Shown here: in pieces, positions 43,209-50,907 of the stretch | Numbering within the stretch: the stretch's first letter is position 1 | Layout of the letters: each line of letters starts with the position of its first letter | Source: Ruminococcus sp. XPD3002 | GTDB lineage: Bacteria > Bacillota > Clostridia > Oscillospirales > Ruminococcaceae | Direction: 5' to 3' | DNA length: 64,000 nt | Assembly (NCBI GenBank): GCA_900119535.1 | Contig: FPJT01000002.1 | Coordinates: 186,001 to 250,000, forward strand | Notes under the pieces: generated by a model | The model's input: the letters and a program-made list of their open reading frames with translations, nothing else | Told to the model about the DNA's origin: nothing | Databases searched by the model: none | Program-made: the position numbers and the translations under genes

Positions 43209-43340
43209 TTAGTAGTAACCTACTGTAATCGTGGTAGTAACCGTAGTAGTAATCGCTTTACTACTACGCGCAGTTTCCGCGATACGCCCCAATTCCTTAG
43301 TAGTAAAACACCCTGTGTTTACTACCATTTTTACTACTAA
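43209..43340. repeat. Right-end cluster of TAGTAGTAA-type sites
   Basis: Seven related 9-10 bp sites in both orientations: TTAGTAGTAA at 43209 and 43297, TGGTAGTAA at 43232, GTAGTAGTAA at 43243, TTACTACTAC at 43258, TTACTACCA at 43319 and TTACTACTAA at 43331. The last two recur at the left end. Together with the next repeats they fill the 374-base gap between integrase and the phosphatase. Confidence 0.75.
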
Positions 43341-43432
43341 CGATGTCCTTAGAATGCCAAGATATGCCGCAATTTGCCGAGTTCGCCGTGAATCTTGACA
43401 GAATCAGCACACCCGTTCGTCGAAGTATACAA

Positions 43433-43460
43433 CGGCAAAACGCGGCAAATCACGGCAAAA
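43433..43460. repeat. Three CGGCAAA repeats at 10-bp phase beside attR
   Basis: CGGCAAA begins at 43433, 43443 and 43453, one helical turn apart, 17 bases before the att repeat. A direct copy (22563) and an inverted copy (22590-22596) lie just inside the left end. A protein-binding array is likely. Confidence 0.55.
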
Positions 43461-43476
43461 TACGGAGGTTTATACC

Positions 43477-43508
43477 TATGATAAAGGTTATGTTTGTCTG
43501 CCACGGCA
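43477..43508 (+). other. attR: 32-bp direct repeat
   Basis: Perfect copy of 22495-22526. It spans the start codon and first codons of the phosphatase gene, which remains intact on this side; the element supplies a new ribosome site (ACGGAGG) immediately upstream. Confidence 0.85.
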
Positions 43509-43939
43509 ATATATGCCGTTCACCTATGGCGGAATTTGTTATGAAAAAGCTTGCGGCTGAAAACGGAATGTCCGACGAGCTGTACATTGTTTCAAGCGCA
43601 ACAAGTACGGAAGAACTGGGCAATCCCGTATACCCTCCTGCAAGGGCGGAGCTTGCGGCACACGGTATACGCTGTGCAGGCAAAACAGCAGTACAGCTGA
43701 GAAAGTCCGACTACGATAAATACGACTATTTTATCGGTATGGATACCGCAAATATTCGTAATATGAACCGCATTTTCGGAAGTGATCCCGATGAAAAGAT
43801 TTATAAGCTGCTGACCTTCGCAGGAAGGGGAGACGATGTTTCCGATCCGTGGTACAGCCGTGATTTTGAAACTGCATACAATGATATAGCAGAGGGCTGT
43901 ACGGGACTGCTTAAGCATCTCAGAAAGGAGCTTTTATGA
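43478..43939 (+). CDS. Low-molecular-weight protein tyrosine phosphatase
   Basis: A 153-aa enzyme with the active-site loop VCHGNICRSPMAEFV (Cys near residue 8, C-x5-R) and the general-acid loop DPWYSRDFETAY. It removes phosphate from tyrosine (in bacteria often on kinases of polysaccharide synthesis) or from arginine. The frame is open to 43343, but the ATG at 43478 with CGGAGG and the conserved MIKVMFVCHGNICRS start fix the N-terminus. It is the host gene used as attachment site. It overlaps the next ORF by 4 bases. Confidence 0.92.
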   Translation: MIKVMFVCHGNICRSPMAEFVMKKLAAENGMSDELYIVSSATSTEELGNPVYPPARAELAAHGIRCAGKTAVQLRKSDYDKYDYFIGMDTANIRNMNRIFGSDPDEKIYKLLTFAGRGDDVSDPWYSRDFETAYNDIAEGCTGLLKHLRKELL

Positions 43940-44121
43940 GATACACCATACTTGATATCATTGAATGGGACTACGGCTGTGAGGGCGTTCCTGACGGCGA
44001 AGAACCTATGTGCAGCGTACTTGTCCGCAGTGAGGACGGCTGCGAGAAAACGCTGAAGCTTCCGGACAGCTACCTCAGCGAAAAACGCCTTGACATTGGC
44101 GATACTTTTGAAACAGACTGA
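43936..44121 (+). CDS. Small conserved-looking protein of unknown function
   Basis: A 61-aa acidic protein (RYTILDIIEWDYGCEGVPDG, then CSVLVRSEDGCEKTLKLPDS). It overlaps the phosphatase stop (ATGA) and its own stop overlaps the next start (TGATG), so it is embedded in a tightly coupled operon and is very likely translated. AAAGGAG is well placed. I do not recognise a family; a small beta-rich fold is suggested by the alternating hydrophobic pattern. Confidence 0.7.
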   Translation: MRYTILDIIEWDYGCEGVPDGEEPMCSVLVRSEDGCEKTLKLPDSYLSEKRLDIGDTFETD

Positions 44122-44735
44122 TGCTTTATTATATGTTCAATAAGCCGCAGGGCTGTGTTACAGCGCGTTCGGATGCGGTACACAGAACGGTCATGGACTA
44201 TTTCCCGAAGGAACTTGCTGAAAGGCTTCATCCCGTGGGCAGACTGGACAAGGATACCTGCGGACTCTTGATACTCACCGATGACGGAGACCTTGATTTC
44301 AGAATAATGCAGCCTGACAGACACGTAAGCAAGACCTATTTTTTCTATTCCATAGGAACTATGAACGACGAGAAAAAACAGCTTCTTGAAAAGGGCGTTC
44401 CGATGGTCGGATTCACGACGGGAGTGGCCTCTTTTACCCTGCAAAAGGAGTACCGCATATGCGAACTTGAAAAATTTATGCCTGCCGAACGCCGTGAACG
44501 CTATATGAGAAACCCTGATGGACCTGCTTTTTCTGCGTCGCTTACTATCCATGAAGGGAAAAAGCACGAGGTCAAACGTATGCTTGAAGCAGTCGGGTGC
44601 AGGATATTCTATCTGCGGCGTGAAAGCATCGGCAGTTTACAGCTGGACAGTTCCCTTGCTGAGGGCGAATATCGTGAACTTTCAGATAATGAAGTTGACA
44701 TGCTCGGAAACGTTGACATCGATGTTAGTCTGTGA
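44121..44735 (+). CDS. RsuA/RluB-family pseudouridine synthase
   Basis: A 204-aa enzyme that isomerises uridine in rRNA. YMFNKPQGCVTARSDA at the start, the catalytic motif HPVGRLDKDTCGLLILTDDG (Asp in RLDKDT) and KHEVKRMLEAVGCRIFYLRR near the C-terminus are diagnostic. The N-terminal S4 RNA-binding domain of E. coli RsuA is absent, as in shorter 16S U516 synthases of Firmicutes. It is coupled to the upstream 61-aa ORF by a one-base overlap. Confidence 0.88.
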   Translation: MLYYMFNKPQGCVTARSDAVHRTVMDYFPKELAERLHPVGRLDKDTCGLLILTDDGDLDFRIMQPDRHVSKTYFFYSIGTMNDEKKQLLEKGVPMVGFTTGVASFTLQKEYRICELEKFMPAERRERYMRNPDGPAFSASLTIHEGKKHEVKRMLEAVGCRIFYLRRESIGSLQLDSSLAEGEYRELSDNEVDMLGNVDIDVSL

Positions 44736-44799
44736 TACAATAGTAAAGTTGATTCAGAGGAAAAAATAAATGGATCGTCGGATAGGACTTCAGGATGAG

Positions 44800-44827
44800 A
44801 TGCCTGTTGTTTTATCCGGCATTTTTT
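44800..44827 (+). terminator. Weak terminator or attenuator before MATE gene
   Basis: ATGCC (44800-44804) pairs with GGCAT (44818-44822), followed by TTTTTG. An alternative pairing, CGGATA (44779-44784) with TATCCG (44813-44818), shares a base with it, so the two folds exclude each other. Confidence 0.35.
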
Positions 44828-44839
44828 GCGGAGGTATCT

Positions 44840-46189
44840 ATGAAAAACAATGATTTTACAAGCGGTGCTATCCTGCCTAAACTGCTGAAATTCATGCTTC
44901 CTGTACTGTTCGCCATGTTTTTGCAGGCAATGTATGGAGCAGTCGATCTTCTCGTTGTGGGACAGTTTGCGGATAAAGCGGATGTTTCGGCAGTTTCTAC
45001 AGGCTCGCAGATAGTTATGACGCTGACTAATCTGATAGTCAGCTTTTCAATGGGAATAACAGTTGCAGTGGGACAGAGGATAGGTCAGAAGCGTCCCGAC
45101 GAAGCCGCACAGACTATTGGTACTGGGCTGGTTATATTTGCGATAACGGGACTTGTTTTCACGGTGTTGAGCCTGTTCGGAGCCACAGGTCTTGCAAGTA
45201 TGATGCAGGCGCCTCCCGAAGCCTTCGACACTACAGCGGACTACATAAGGATATGCGGCGGAGGCTTTCTGGTCATCACGGCATACAACCTTCTCGGAAG
45301 TATCTTCCGCGGACTCGGCGACTCGAAAACTCCGCTAATAGCAGTAGGTATAGCCTGCGCATTCAATATAATCGGTGATCTGTTATTTGTTGCCGTATTT
45401 GGTATGGGAGCTTCGGGTGCAGCTCTTGCAACTGTTATGGCACAGCTTATAAGTGTTGCTGTATCATTTGTAATGATAAGACATGCGAAACTGCCGTTTG
45501 ATTTCCACAAAGATAAGATAAAGCTGAAAAAGAGCTATGCTCAGGTGATATTCCGTATAGGTACACCTATAGCGCTTCAGGATTTCCTTGTGGGCATATC
45601 TTTCCTTGTAATGCTTGCAATAGTCAATCGTCTCGGAGTTACAGCTTCGGCAGGTGTCGGAGTTGCGGAAAAGGTGTGTGTGTTCATAATGCTGGTGCCT
45701 ATCTCATTCATGCAGTCCATGACGGCGTTCGTAGCACAGAATTACGGCGCAGGAATGCCGCAGAGGTCAAAGCTTGCACTGAAAACAGGTATCTCGGTAT
45801 CGTTTGCATTCGGAGTTGTCATGTTCCTGTTGACGTTCTTCAGAGGAGACCTGCTTGCAGGGATATTCTCGCAGGATGCAGATACTGTTCAGGCGGCGTG
45901 GGACTACCTTAAGGCGTATGCCATAGACTGTCTGACAACATGTTTTCTGTTCTGTTTTATCGGTTATTTCAACGGCATCGAGAAAACGAAGTTCGTTATG
46001 CTTCAGGGCATATGCGGAGCATTCCTTGTAAGGATACCTGTAGCGTTCCTGATGCAGCATATAGGAAATGGTTCACTTTTTCTCATTGGTGTTTCGATAC
46101 CGTGTTCAACAGTCCTTCAGATCATAATGTGTTTTGCAGCTTATCATTACTTCAATAAAAATGATAAAATGCTGACGGAGAATACGTAA
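44840..46189 (+). CDS. MATE-family efflux transporter
   Basis: A 449-aa inner-membrane antiporter with about twelve helices in two similar halves. The start FTSGAILPKLLKFMLPVLFA, the motif LLVVGQFADKADVSAVSTGS and MGITVAVGQRIGQKRPDEAA are typical of the DinF/NorM-type multidrug and toxin extrusion family; in the second half GVGVAEKVCVFIMLVP and FVAQNYGAGMPQRSKLAL repeat the pattern. GCGGAGG supports ATG 44840. Energy comes from a Na+ or H+ gradient; the substrate is unknown. The convergent TetR operon may or may not be related. Confidence 0.88.
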   Translation: MKNNDFTSGAILPKLLKFMLPVLFAMFLQAMYGAVDLLVVGQFADKADVSAVSTGSQIVMTLTNLIVSFSMGITVAVGQRIGQKRPDEAAQTIGTGLVIFAITGLVFTVLSLFGATGLASMMQAPPEAFDTTADYIRICGGGFLVITAYNLLGSIFRGLGDSKTPLIAVGIACAFNIIGDLLFVAVFGMGASGAALATVMAQLISVAVSFVMIRHAKLPFDFHKDKIKLKKSYAQVIFRIGTPIALQDFLVGISFLVMLAIVNRLGVTASAGVGVAEKVCVFIMLVPISFMQSMTAFVAQNYGAGMPQRSKLALKTGISVSFAFGVVMFLLTFFRGDLLAGIFSQDADTVQAAWDYLKAYAIDCLTTCFLFCFIGYFNGIEKTKFVMLQGICGAFLVRIPVAFLMQHIGNGSLFLIGVSIPCSTVLQIIMCFAAYHYFNKNDKMLTENT

Positions 46190-46192
46190 GAA

Positions 46193-46232
46193 TTATCGGG
46201 GAGACCTTTCTGATGAGAGATCTCCCCGATAA
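46193..46232. terminator. Hairpin between convergent genes
   Basis: Perfect 12-bp inverted repeat TTATCGGGGAGA / TCTCCCCGATAA with a 16-base loop, between the MATE and TetR stops. There is no long T tract. Confidence 0.6.
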
Positions 46233-46258
46233 ATGTATATAAACCTTTTGAATAAGCA

Positions 46259-46870
46259 TTATTCATATGTGATACCCAACACGCACATAACGGCATCTAT
46301 CGTTTTTTCACGTAATACATCATAGTCCATTTCCACTGCGCTTTCGTTCATTTTCATATGGCAGTACTGTTCCATTATACCTACGGAGAGGTAAGCCTTT
46401 TCGCGGATATTAACCGCCTCGGGAAGCAGAACGGTCAGTTTTTCTATGACATTTTCCATTTTTTGACTGCTTATACTGTTATAGAGCTTACGAACGTCCT
46501 CATCGGTATGCTGAAGTCCTTCAAGCTCCTCATGTATATCACGGAATTTCAGATGCAGTTCCTCGAACCCTTTCAGCACAGCCCTGAGATATGAAGTTAT
46601 ATCCGCAGTAACTTCGGGAATGTCAATGCCGTCGATATGAGCGATGCTGACTATGTTCCCGGCTGCATATTCTATAGCAGAAAGGAGTATGTCCTTTTTG
46701 TTGCGGAAATACCTGTAAGCGATTCCCGTGGAGACATCCGCTTCGGCAGCTATCTCGTCTACTGTAGTGCAGTGATAGCCTTTTTTTGAGTACATCGAAA
46801 GTGCAGAACGGAGTATCTTTTCCTTTGTCTTTTGTGACCTTGCCTGTATAGGCATTGCAGTATCTTTCAT
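46259..46870 (-). CDS. TetR-family transcriptional regulator
   Basis: A 203-aa regulator with a typical N-terminal helix-turn-helix (KILRSALSMYSKKGYHCTTV, DEIAAEADVSTGIAYRYFRN; about residues 18-56). It is the second gene of a leftward operon; its ATG overlaps the aldo/keto reductase stop (TAATG). The perfect palindrome at 47877-47892, between that operon and the divergent hydrolase, is a likely operator. The ligand is unknown. Confidence 0.88.
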   Translation of the reverse strand: MKDTAMPIQARSQKTKEKILRSALSMYSKKGYHCTTVDEIAAEADVSTGIAYRYFRNKKDILLSAIEYAAGNIVSIAHIDGIDIPEVTADITSYLRAVLKGFEELHLKFRDIHEELEGLQHTDEDVRKLYNSISSQKMENVIEKLTVLLPEAVNIREKAYLSVGIMEQYCHMKMNESAVEMDYDVLREKTIDAVMCVLGITYE

Positions 46871-47799
46871 TACTTCACCCTCTTCGGGACAAATGCCCTG
46901 AACATGTCATACCCGAGTCCCTTTGCCGCGGAACTGTCTGCGGCATTTTCGATAAATCGCATTTCTCTTTCTGAAAGCCTGATATCGGCAGCTTCTGCAA
47001 GCTCACGGACCTGTTTCGGCTTGCGGCAGCCGCATATCGGTACAATGCCTTTGTTTATACAAAACGCCTCCGCTACCTGCGGAACGGTTATATTATGATG
47101 CTTTGCAACAGCTATCAGCACACGGTAAAGGTCACGCATCTTCTTTTTCTGACGGTCCATTATCAGCTTCATGATGGTCTTTTTTCCTTTTACTCTCGGA
47201 TCGGTCAGGAGTCCTTCTTCAAGCACTGCCCATGCCCAGAATGAGATATTGTTTTCCCTGCACCAGTCCACGAGTCCGTTCTTTTCCCATTCACGGGCAA
47301 TGATGCTGTAATGGTTCTGAACTCCGTAAAGGGGGATGCCGTTCGCTTCAAGTACTTTTCTGGCAAGTCTGCACTCTTCAAGATCGAAGTTTGAAACGCC
47401 TATATTACGTATCTTTCCCTCTTTGTAAAGCTCGGATATTTCCGCAAGATGCTTCTCGATATCAACAGGCAGATGCAGCCAGTATATGTCAACATAGTCA
47501 CGTCTGAAGTCGGAAAGGTCCTTTTCAAGCGACTTGCGGACGCAGTTCCTTTTGTATCTTCCTGTCGGGGTAAACTTAGCGGACAGCAGGATATTATCCG
47601 TACCAAACTCGCCTATCATCTTCTGTGCTTTGCCCAAGCCGTAATCACGGGCAAGGTCGTACATTTTCAGTCCGAGCTTTTCGGCTTCGTTCATTGCTTC
47701 ACGGATGACACTGTCCTCAACGCAGCTTCCACGGAGCAGTTTTCCGTAGACTTTTCCGCCCCAGGAATTTGTACCTATAACAGCCTTTATATCGTTCAT
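46870..47799 (-). CDS. Aldo/keto reductase
   Basis: A 309-aa AKR-superfamily oxidoreductase with the tetrad Asp48 and Tyr53 (MYDLARDYGLGKA), Lys75 (SAKFTP) and His109 (YWLHLPVD). The C-terminal IVPICGCRKPKQVRELAEAA is the cofactor-binding signature. AAGGGAG precedes ATG 47799; the frame extends to 47907 through the promoter and is not used. It is co-transcribed with the TetR gene from the promoter at 47842-47870. The substrate is unknown; unlike the reductase at 9805 it belongs to the LolS/YajO-like group. Confidence 0.86.
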   Translation of the reverse strand: MNDIKAVIGTNSWGGKVYGKLLRGSCVEDSVIREAMNEAEKLGLKMYDLARDYGLGKAQKMIGEFGTDNILLSAKFTPTGRYKRNCVRKSLEKDLSDFRRDYVDIYWLHLPVDIEKHLAEISELYKEGKIRNIGVSNFDLEECRLARKVLEANGIPLYGVQNHYSIIAREWEKNGLVDWCRENNISFWAWAVLEEGLLTDPRVKGKKTIMKLIMDRQKKKMRDLYRVLIAVAKHHNITVPQVAEAFCINKGIVPICGCRKPKQVRELAEAADIRLSEREMRFIENAADSSAAKGLGYDMFRAFVPKRVK

Positions 47800-47841
47800 A
47801 TTTATTTCTCCCTTATAAAATGTGAGGATTATCTCATGTTT

Positions 47842-47870
47842 AGTATACCGCAGAAAATCGCAGTTGTCAA
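47842..47870 (-). promoter_or_regulatory. Consensus promoter of AKR-TetR operon
   Basis: On the minus strand TTGACA and TATACT with a 17-base spacer. An imperfect TGAG(N6)CTCA palindrome lies at 47823-47836, just downstream of the -10 box. Confidence 0.75.
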
Positions 47871-47876
47871 TAGAAA

Positions 47877-47892
47877 GTGAGAAATTTCTCAC
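47877..47892. promoter_or_regulatory. Palindromic operator, likely TetR site
   Basis: GTGAGAAATTTCTCAC is a perfect 16-bp palindrome located between two divergent promoters, 6 bases from the leftward -35 box and 21 from the rightward one. It is well placed to repress both. Confidence 0.65.
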
Positions 47893-47913
47893 ATTTATAC
47901 AGATCATTCAGCA

Positions 47914-47942
47914 TTGACATATGCTCTCCTTCATCGTATAAT
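47914..47942 (+). promoter_or_regulatory. Consensus promoter of hydrolase gene
   Basis: TTGACA (47914-47919), 17-base spacer, TATAAT (47937-47942). The resulting transcript would start about 25 bases before ATG 47974, which rules out the longer frame from 47914. Confidence 0.8.
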
Positions 47943-47973
47943 GATAAAAGATGTAAAAAACGGAGGTATAAAT

Positions 47974-48927
47974 ATGAAAAAGGCGATTAAGATCACAGGT
48001 AAAATATTGCTTGCATTGCTGATGCTGATAATACTATTCCTGCTTGTTATGTTTATCAGCAACAGAATAATGATGAACAGCGAAAAGGAACTCCTGAAAA
48101 CCTATCCCGGAGAACTCGTTGAAGTGGATGGACACAACATGAACGTTTATACTAAGGGCGAAGGAGAACATACACTCGTATTCCTGTCGGGCAGCGGTAC
48201 AGCCGCACCTGTACTTGATTTCAAGAGTCTGTACAGTCTCCTTGAAGATGACTACAGGATAGCTGTAGTTGAAAAATTCGGCTATGGCGCAGCAGACGTA
48301 GTTGATGAGGAAAGGCCCTTTGATACGATACTTGAACAGGACAGAAAAGCACTTGAAAAGCAGGGCGTCAATGCTCCTTATATACTTTGTCCGCACTCCA
48401 TGTCCGGAATTGAAGCGATCCTGTGGGCGCAGAAGTACCCTGATGAAGTCGAGGCTATAGTGGGACTGGATATGGCGCTTCCGAGACACTATGATGAACT
48501 CGATCTGGAAGGAGTTGAAAAAATGGAAAAGCTTGCTTCGTTTGCAAGTAAACTGGGATTGACAAGGCTTTTCTATACCGACAGTTCACTTCCTGCGGCA
48601 CTTGATGAAAATGATAAAAAGCTATACAAGGCAATAGCCGCAAAGATAGCTGTAAACTGTGACATAATATACGAAAGCAACGCTATACCCGATGCATGTG
48701 CAGAGATAGACAGCATGCCGATACCTGATGTTCCGACTCTGCTTTTTGTTTCGGATGGAAGTGAGGTGGACGTTCCAAGCTGGATATCCGCACAGAAGGA
48801 CTACGCTGAAAAAATATCTGACGCAGAGGTCATAGAACTTGGATGCGGACATTATGTACATAATTTCAGGCAGAAAGAGATAGCGGAGAAAATGAACGGG
48901 TTTATCTCATCGATCGATACAGAATGA
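47974..48927 (+). CDS. Membrane-anchored alpha/beta hydrolase
   Basis: A 317-aa protein with one N-terminal transmembrane helix (about residues 8-30) and an extracytoplasmic hydrolase domain: LVFLSGSGTAAPVLDFKSLY, VVEKFGYGAADVVDEERPFD, nucleophile elbow PHSMSGIEA (Ser near 141), an acidic residue in LFVSDGSEVD and His in GCGHYVHNF. GGAGG lies 8 bases before the ATG. It is divergent from the AKR-TetR operon and shares its control region. The substrate is unknown; it resembles prolyl-iminopeptidase-like or ester hydrolases. Confidence 0.8.
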   Translation: MKKAIKITGKILLALLMLIILFLLVMFISNRIMMNSEKELLKTYPGELVEVDGHNMNVYTKGEGEHTLVFLSGSGTAAPVLDFKSLYSLLEDDYRIAVVEKFGYGAADVVDEERPFDTILEQDRKALEKQGVNAPYILCPHSMSGIEAILWAQKYPDEVEAIVGLDMALPRHYDELDLEGVEKMEKLASFASKLGLTRLFYTDSSLPAALDENDKKLYKAIAAKIAVNCDIIYESNAIPDACAEIDSMPIPDVPTLLFVSDGSEVDVPSWISAQKDYAEKISDAEVIELGCGHYVHNFRQKEIAEKMNGFISSIDTE

Positions 48928-49023
48928 ACGGTGATATATTACATCGGATAAACGGTTGTTGCAGTTCTGTCTGTTATCGGATTTTTCTGCAATAACATGA
49001 GATACCACAGTACGGAGGGCGAA

Positions 49024-49713
49024 ATGATGGACAAAAAACGTATACTTATCGTAGATGATGATACTGATCTTTCATTCATAATTTCCGAGATGCTTGAAGG
49101 CTGCGGCTATGAAAGCCTGCGGGCTGTAAGTGCTGAGGAAGCGTTTGATATACTTTCACACAAGAGCTTTCACCTGATACTTCTTGATATTAATCTTCCT
49201 GATTCCGAAGGCTTCGAGATATGCCGTCAGCTGCGCGAGGTATCGGATGTTCCGGTTATATTTGCAAGCGCGCGTACTGCCGAGGATGACCGCATCAGAA
49301 GCTTTGATATCGGCGGTGATGATTACCTGCCGAAGCCCTATTCCATGAAGGAGCTGCTTTCACGGGTTAACGCCCTTATAAGACGCGCTTACGGTCAGAC
49401 TGAGGACAAACAGCTATCCTTCGGCAGCGTCGTGATAAATACAGCTACAAGGACTGTAACACGGAACGGCAAGAAGGTCATGCTTGCACAGCGTGAATTT
49501 GACCTTCTTGTATATCTTTGCCGCAACAGGAACACAGCAATACCGAAAGAAAAGCTTCTTTCCGAGGTGTGGGGAGCATTTGCCGAGGTAGAACCTTCAA
49601 CGCTTACCGTGCATATACGCTGGCTTCGTGAAAAACTGGAGGATGATCCCGCCTCGCCGAAATACATCAAAACTGTCTGGAGACTTGGATATATGCTGGA
49701 GGTGGATGAATGA
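49024..49713 (+). CDS. OmpR-family response regulator
   Basis: A 229-aa two-component regulator: receiver domain with acidic pocket DDD (11-13), phospho-acceptor Asp55 (LILLDINLPD), conserved Thr/Ser and Lys (LPKPYSMKELL), then a winged-helix effector domain (about 130-228: LAQREFDLLVYLCRNRNTAI, TLTVHIRWLREKLEDDPASP). GGAGGG precedes ATG 49024; ATG 49027 is equally possible. It overlaps the kinase gene by 4 bases. It probably controls the FtsX-type ABC genes downstream through the direct repeats at 50850-50867. Confidence 0.92.
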   Translation: MMDKKRILIVDDDTDLSFIISEMLEGCGYESLRAVSAEEAFDILSHKSFHLILLDINLPDSEGFEICRQLREVSDVPVIFASARTAEDDRIRSFDIGGDDYLPKPYSMKELLSRVNALIRRAYGQTEDKQLSFGSVVINTATRTVTRNGKKVMLAQREFDLLVYLCRNRNTAIPKEKLLSEVWGAFAEVEPSTLTVHIRWLREKLEDDPASPKYIKTVWRLGYMLEVDE

Positions 49714-50846
49714 AAAAGCTCATAAGTGCGGCAGTGCTTTTTGCCGTTATCATCATAACTGTCTGCGGAATATCGTATTTCAGCGCTTCCGACATTTCAA
49801 ACAGGAAAGGCAGCTATATAGTCAGTCTCAACGAGATAGAAAAGCTATGTGAACAGGGAGATGATTCTGCTGCATCAGAAGCTGCGAGAACGCTGAAAAG
49901 TGAACTTATAGCTGATGCACGTATACCTGAGGGGCAGTCCGCTGTTCTTGTTACAGGGGCGCTGTGTCTGCTGTTTCTTGCGGGAGTGAGTCTGTACTGC
50001 GGCATCGTTATAATACATCCCTTTCATAAGCTGTCGGATTTTGCAGATAAGCTTGCAGGCGGTGATCTGGAGATTCCTCTCGTATATGAGAGAACTAACT
50101 ACTTCGGAAGGTTCACATGGGCGTTCGACAGTATGCGGAGGGAGATATTACGTGCCCGTGCATGCGAGCGTGAAGCTGTTGAAAATCAGAAGACCGTTAT
50201 CGCGGCACTATCTCATGATATAAAAACTCCCGTAGCTTCTATACGGGCATACACAGAGGCACTCGAACTCGGTATAGGCAGTTCTCCCGAAAAATGCAGA
50301 CAGTATACAGAGGTGATAGTACGCAAGTGCGATGAACTTTCAAAGCTGACCTCTGATCTGCTTACTCATTCCCTTACCGAGCTTGAACGTCTGAAGATGT
50401 CCCCTGAGGAGTTTGAACTGGGAGAGCTTCTCAGCAAGGCTGTTGCCGATATATCTCCTGACGGAAGCGTGGAGTTGGAGATGCCTGCTGAGAAAACAGT
50501 AGTCTATGCCGATCCCGAAAGAGTAGTTCAGATAACCGAGAACCTTATAAACAATGCGAAGAAATATGCAGGTACGGGTTTAAAGATAACGGCAGAACGC
50601 AAGGATAATATGGCGGAGATACACTTCCGTGACTATGGAAGCGGAGTTCCCGATGAGGATATGCCGTTTATCTTTGGTAAGTTCTACCGCGGCAGCAACA
50701 GCCGTCAGCAGAGCGGTGCAGGTCTCGGACTGTATATAGTCAGGTATATAGCAGAGCAGTCGGGCGGCAGCGTAAGATGCAGGAATACGGACAACGGTTT
50801 TGAAGTTACAGTGAGCCTTCCCTTGAAAAATAATGATATCACATAA
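49710..50846 (+). CDS. Sensor histidine kinase
   Basis: A 378-aa membrane kinase: transmembrane helices at about 5-27 and 83-106 flanking a short extracytoplasmic loop of about 55 residues, a HAMP-like linker, the phospho-acceptor His in ALSHDIKTPVASIRAY (near 169), N-box ENLINNAKKYAG, and G boxes in FRDYGSGVPDEDMPFIFGKF and GAGLGLYIVRYIAEQSGG. It is translationally coupled to the regulator gene. A short sensor loop next to an FtsX-type ABC transporter is typical of peptide-antibiotic sensing modules, but BceS-type kinases lack such a loop, so the signal remains open. Confidence 0.9.
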   Translation: MKKLISAAVLFAVIIITVCGISYFSASDISNRKGSYIVSLNEIEKLCEQGDDSAASEAARTLKSELIADARIPEGQSAVLVTGALCLLFLAGVSLYCGIVIIHPFHKLSDFADKLAGGDLEIPLVYERTNYFGRFTWAFDSMRREILRARACEREAVENQKTVIAALSHDIKTPVASIRAYTEALELGIGSSPEKCRQYTEVIVRKCDELSKLTSDLLTHSLTELERLKMSPEEFELGELLSKAVADISPDGSVELEMPAEKTVVYADPERVVQITENLINNAKKYAGTGLKITAERKDNMAEIHFRDYGSGVPDEDMPFIFGKFYRGSNSRQQSGAGLGLYIVRYIAEQSGGSVRCRNTDNGFEVTVSLPLKNNDIT

Positions 50847-50849
50847 GGA

Positions 50850-50875
50850 TTTCTTAATAGTTTCTCTGTTAGAAT
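50850..50875 (+). promoter_or_regulatory. Response-regulator direct repeat and -10 box
   Basis: TTTCTTA (50850-50856) and TTTCTCT (50861-50867), 11 bases apart start to start, end 2 bases before TAGAAT (50870-50875). Direct repeats at one helical turn are the usual OmpR-type layout. It lies between the kinase and the ABC ATPase gene. Confidence 0.55.
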
Positions 50876-50907
50876 AGAATCATGAAATGTCAGGAAGGAG
50901 AACTGCA

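Larger units (their letters stand above)
22495..43508. mobile_element. Defective prophage-like integrative element, about 21 kb
   Basis: Bounded by the 32-bp direct repeats, with the tyrosine integrase next to the right repeat. It contains accessory genes, tail, lysis, replication and recombination modules. Terminase, portal, protease, capsid and head-tail connector genes are absent, and the tape-measure gene is truncated at its 5' end, so it cannot form normal virions by itself. The tail and lysis modules are visibly more GC-rich than the host flanks, while the inserted PLD gene is AT-rich. Confidence 0.85.

Noticed and set aside
43209-43340. Possible CRISPR or iteron origin because of repeated TAGTAGTAA
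   Set aside because: Repeats are too short and unevenly spaced for CRISPR; an origin is possible, but occurrence at both element ends beside the att repeats fits recombinase arm sites better.
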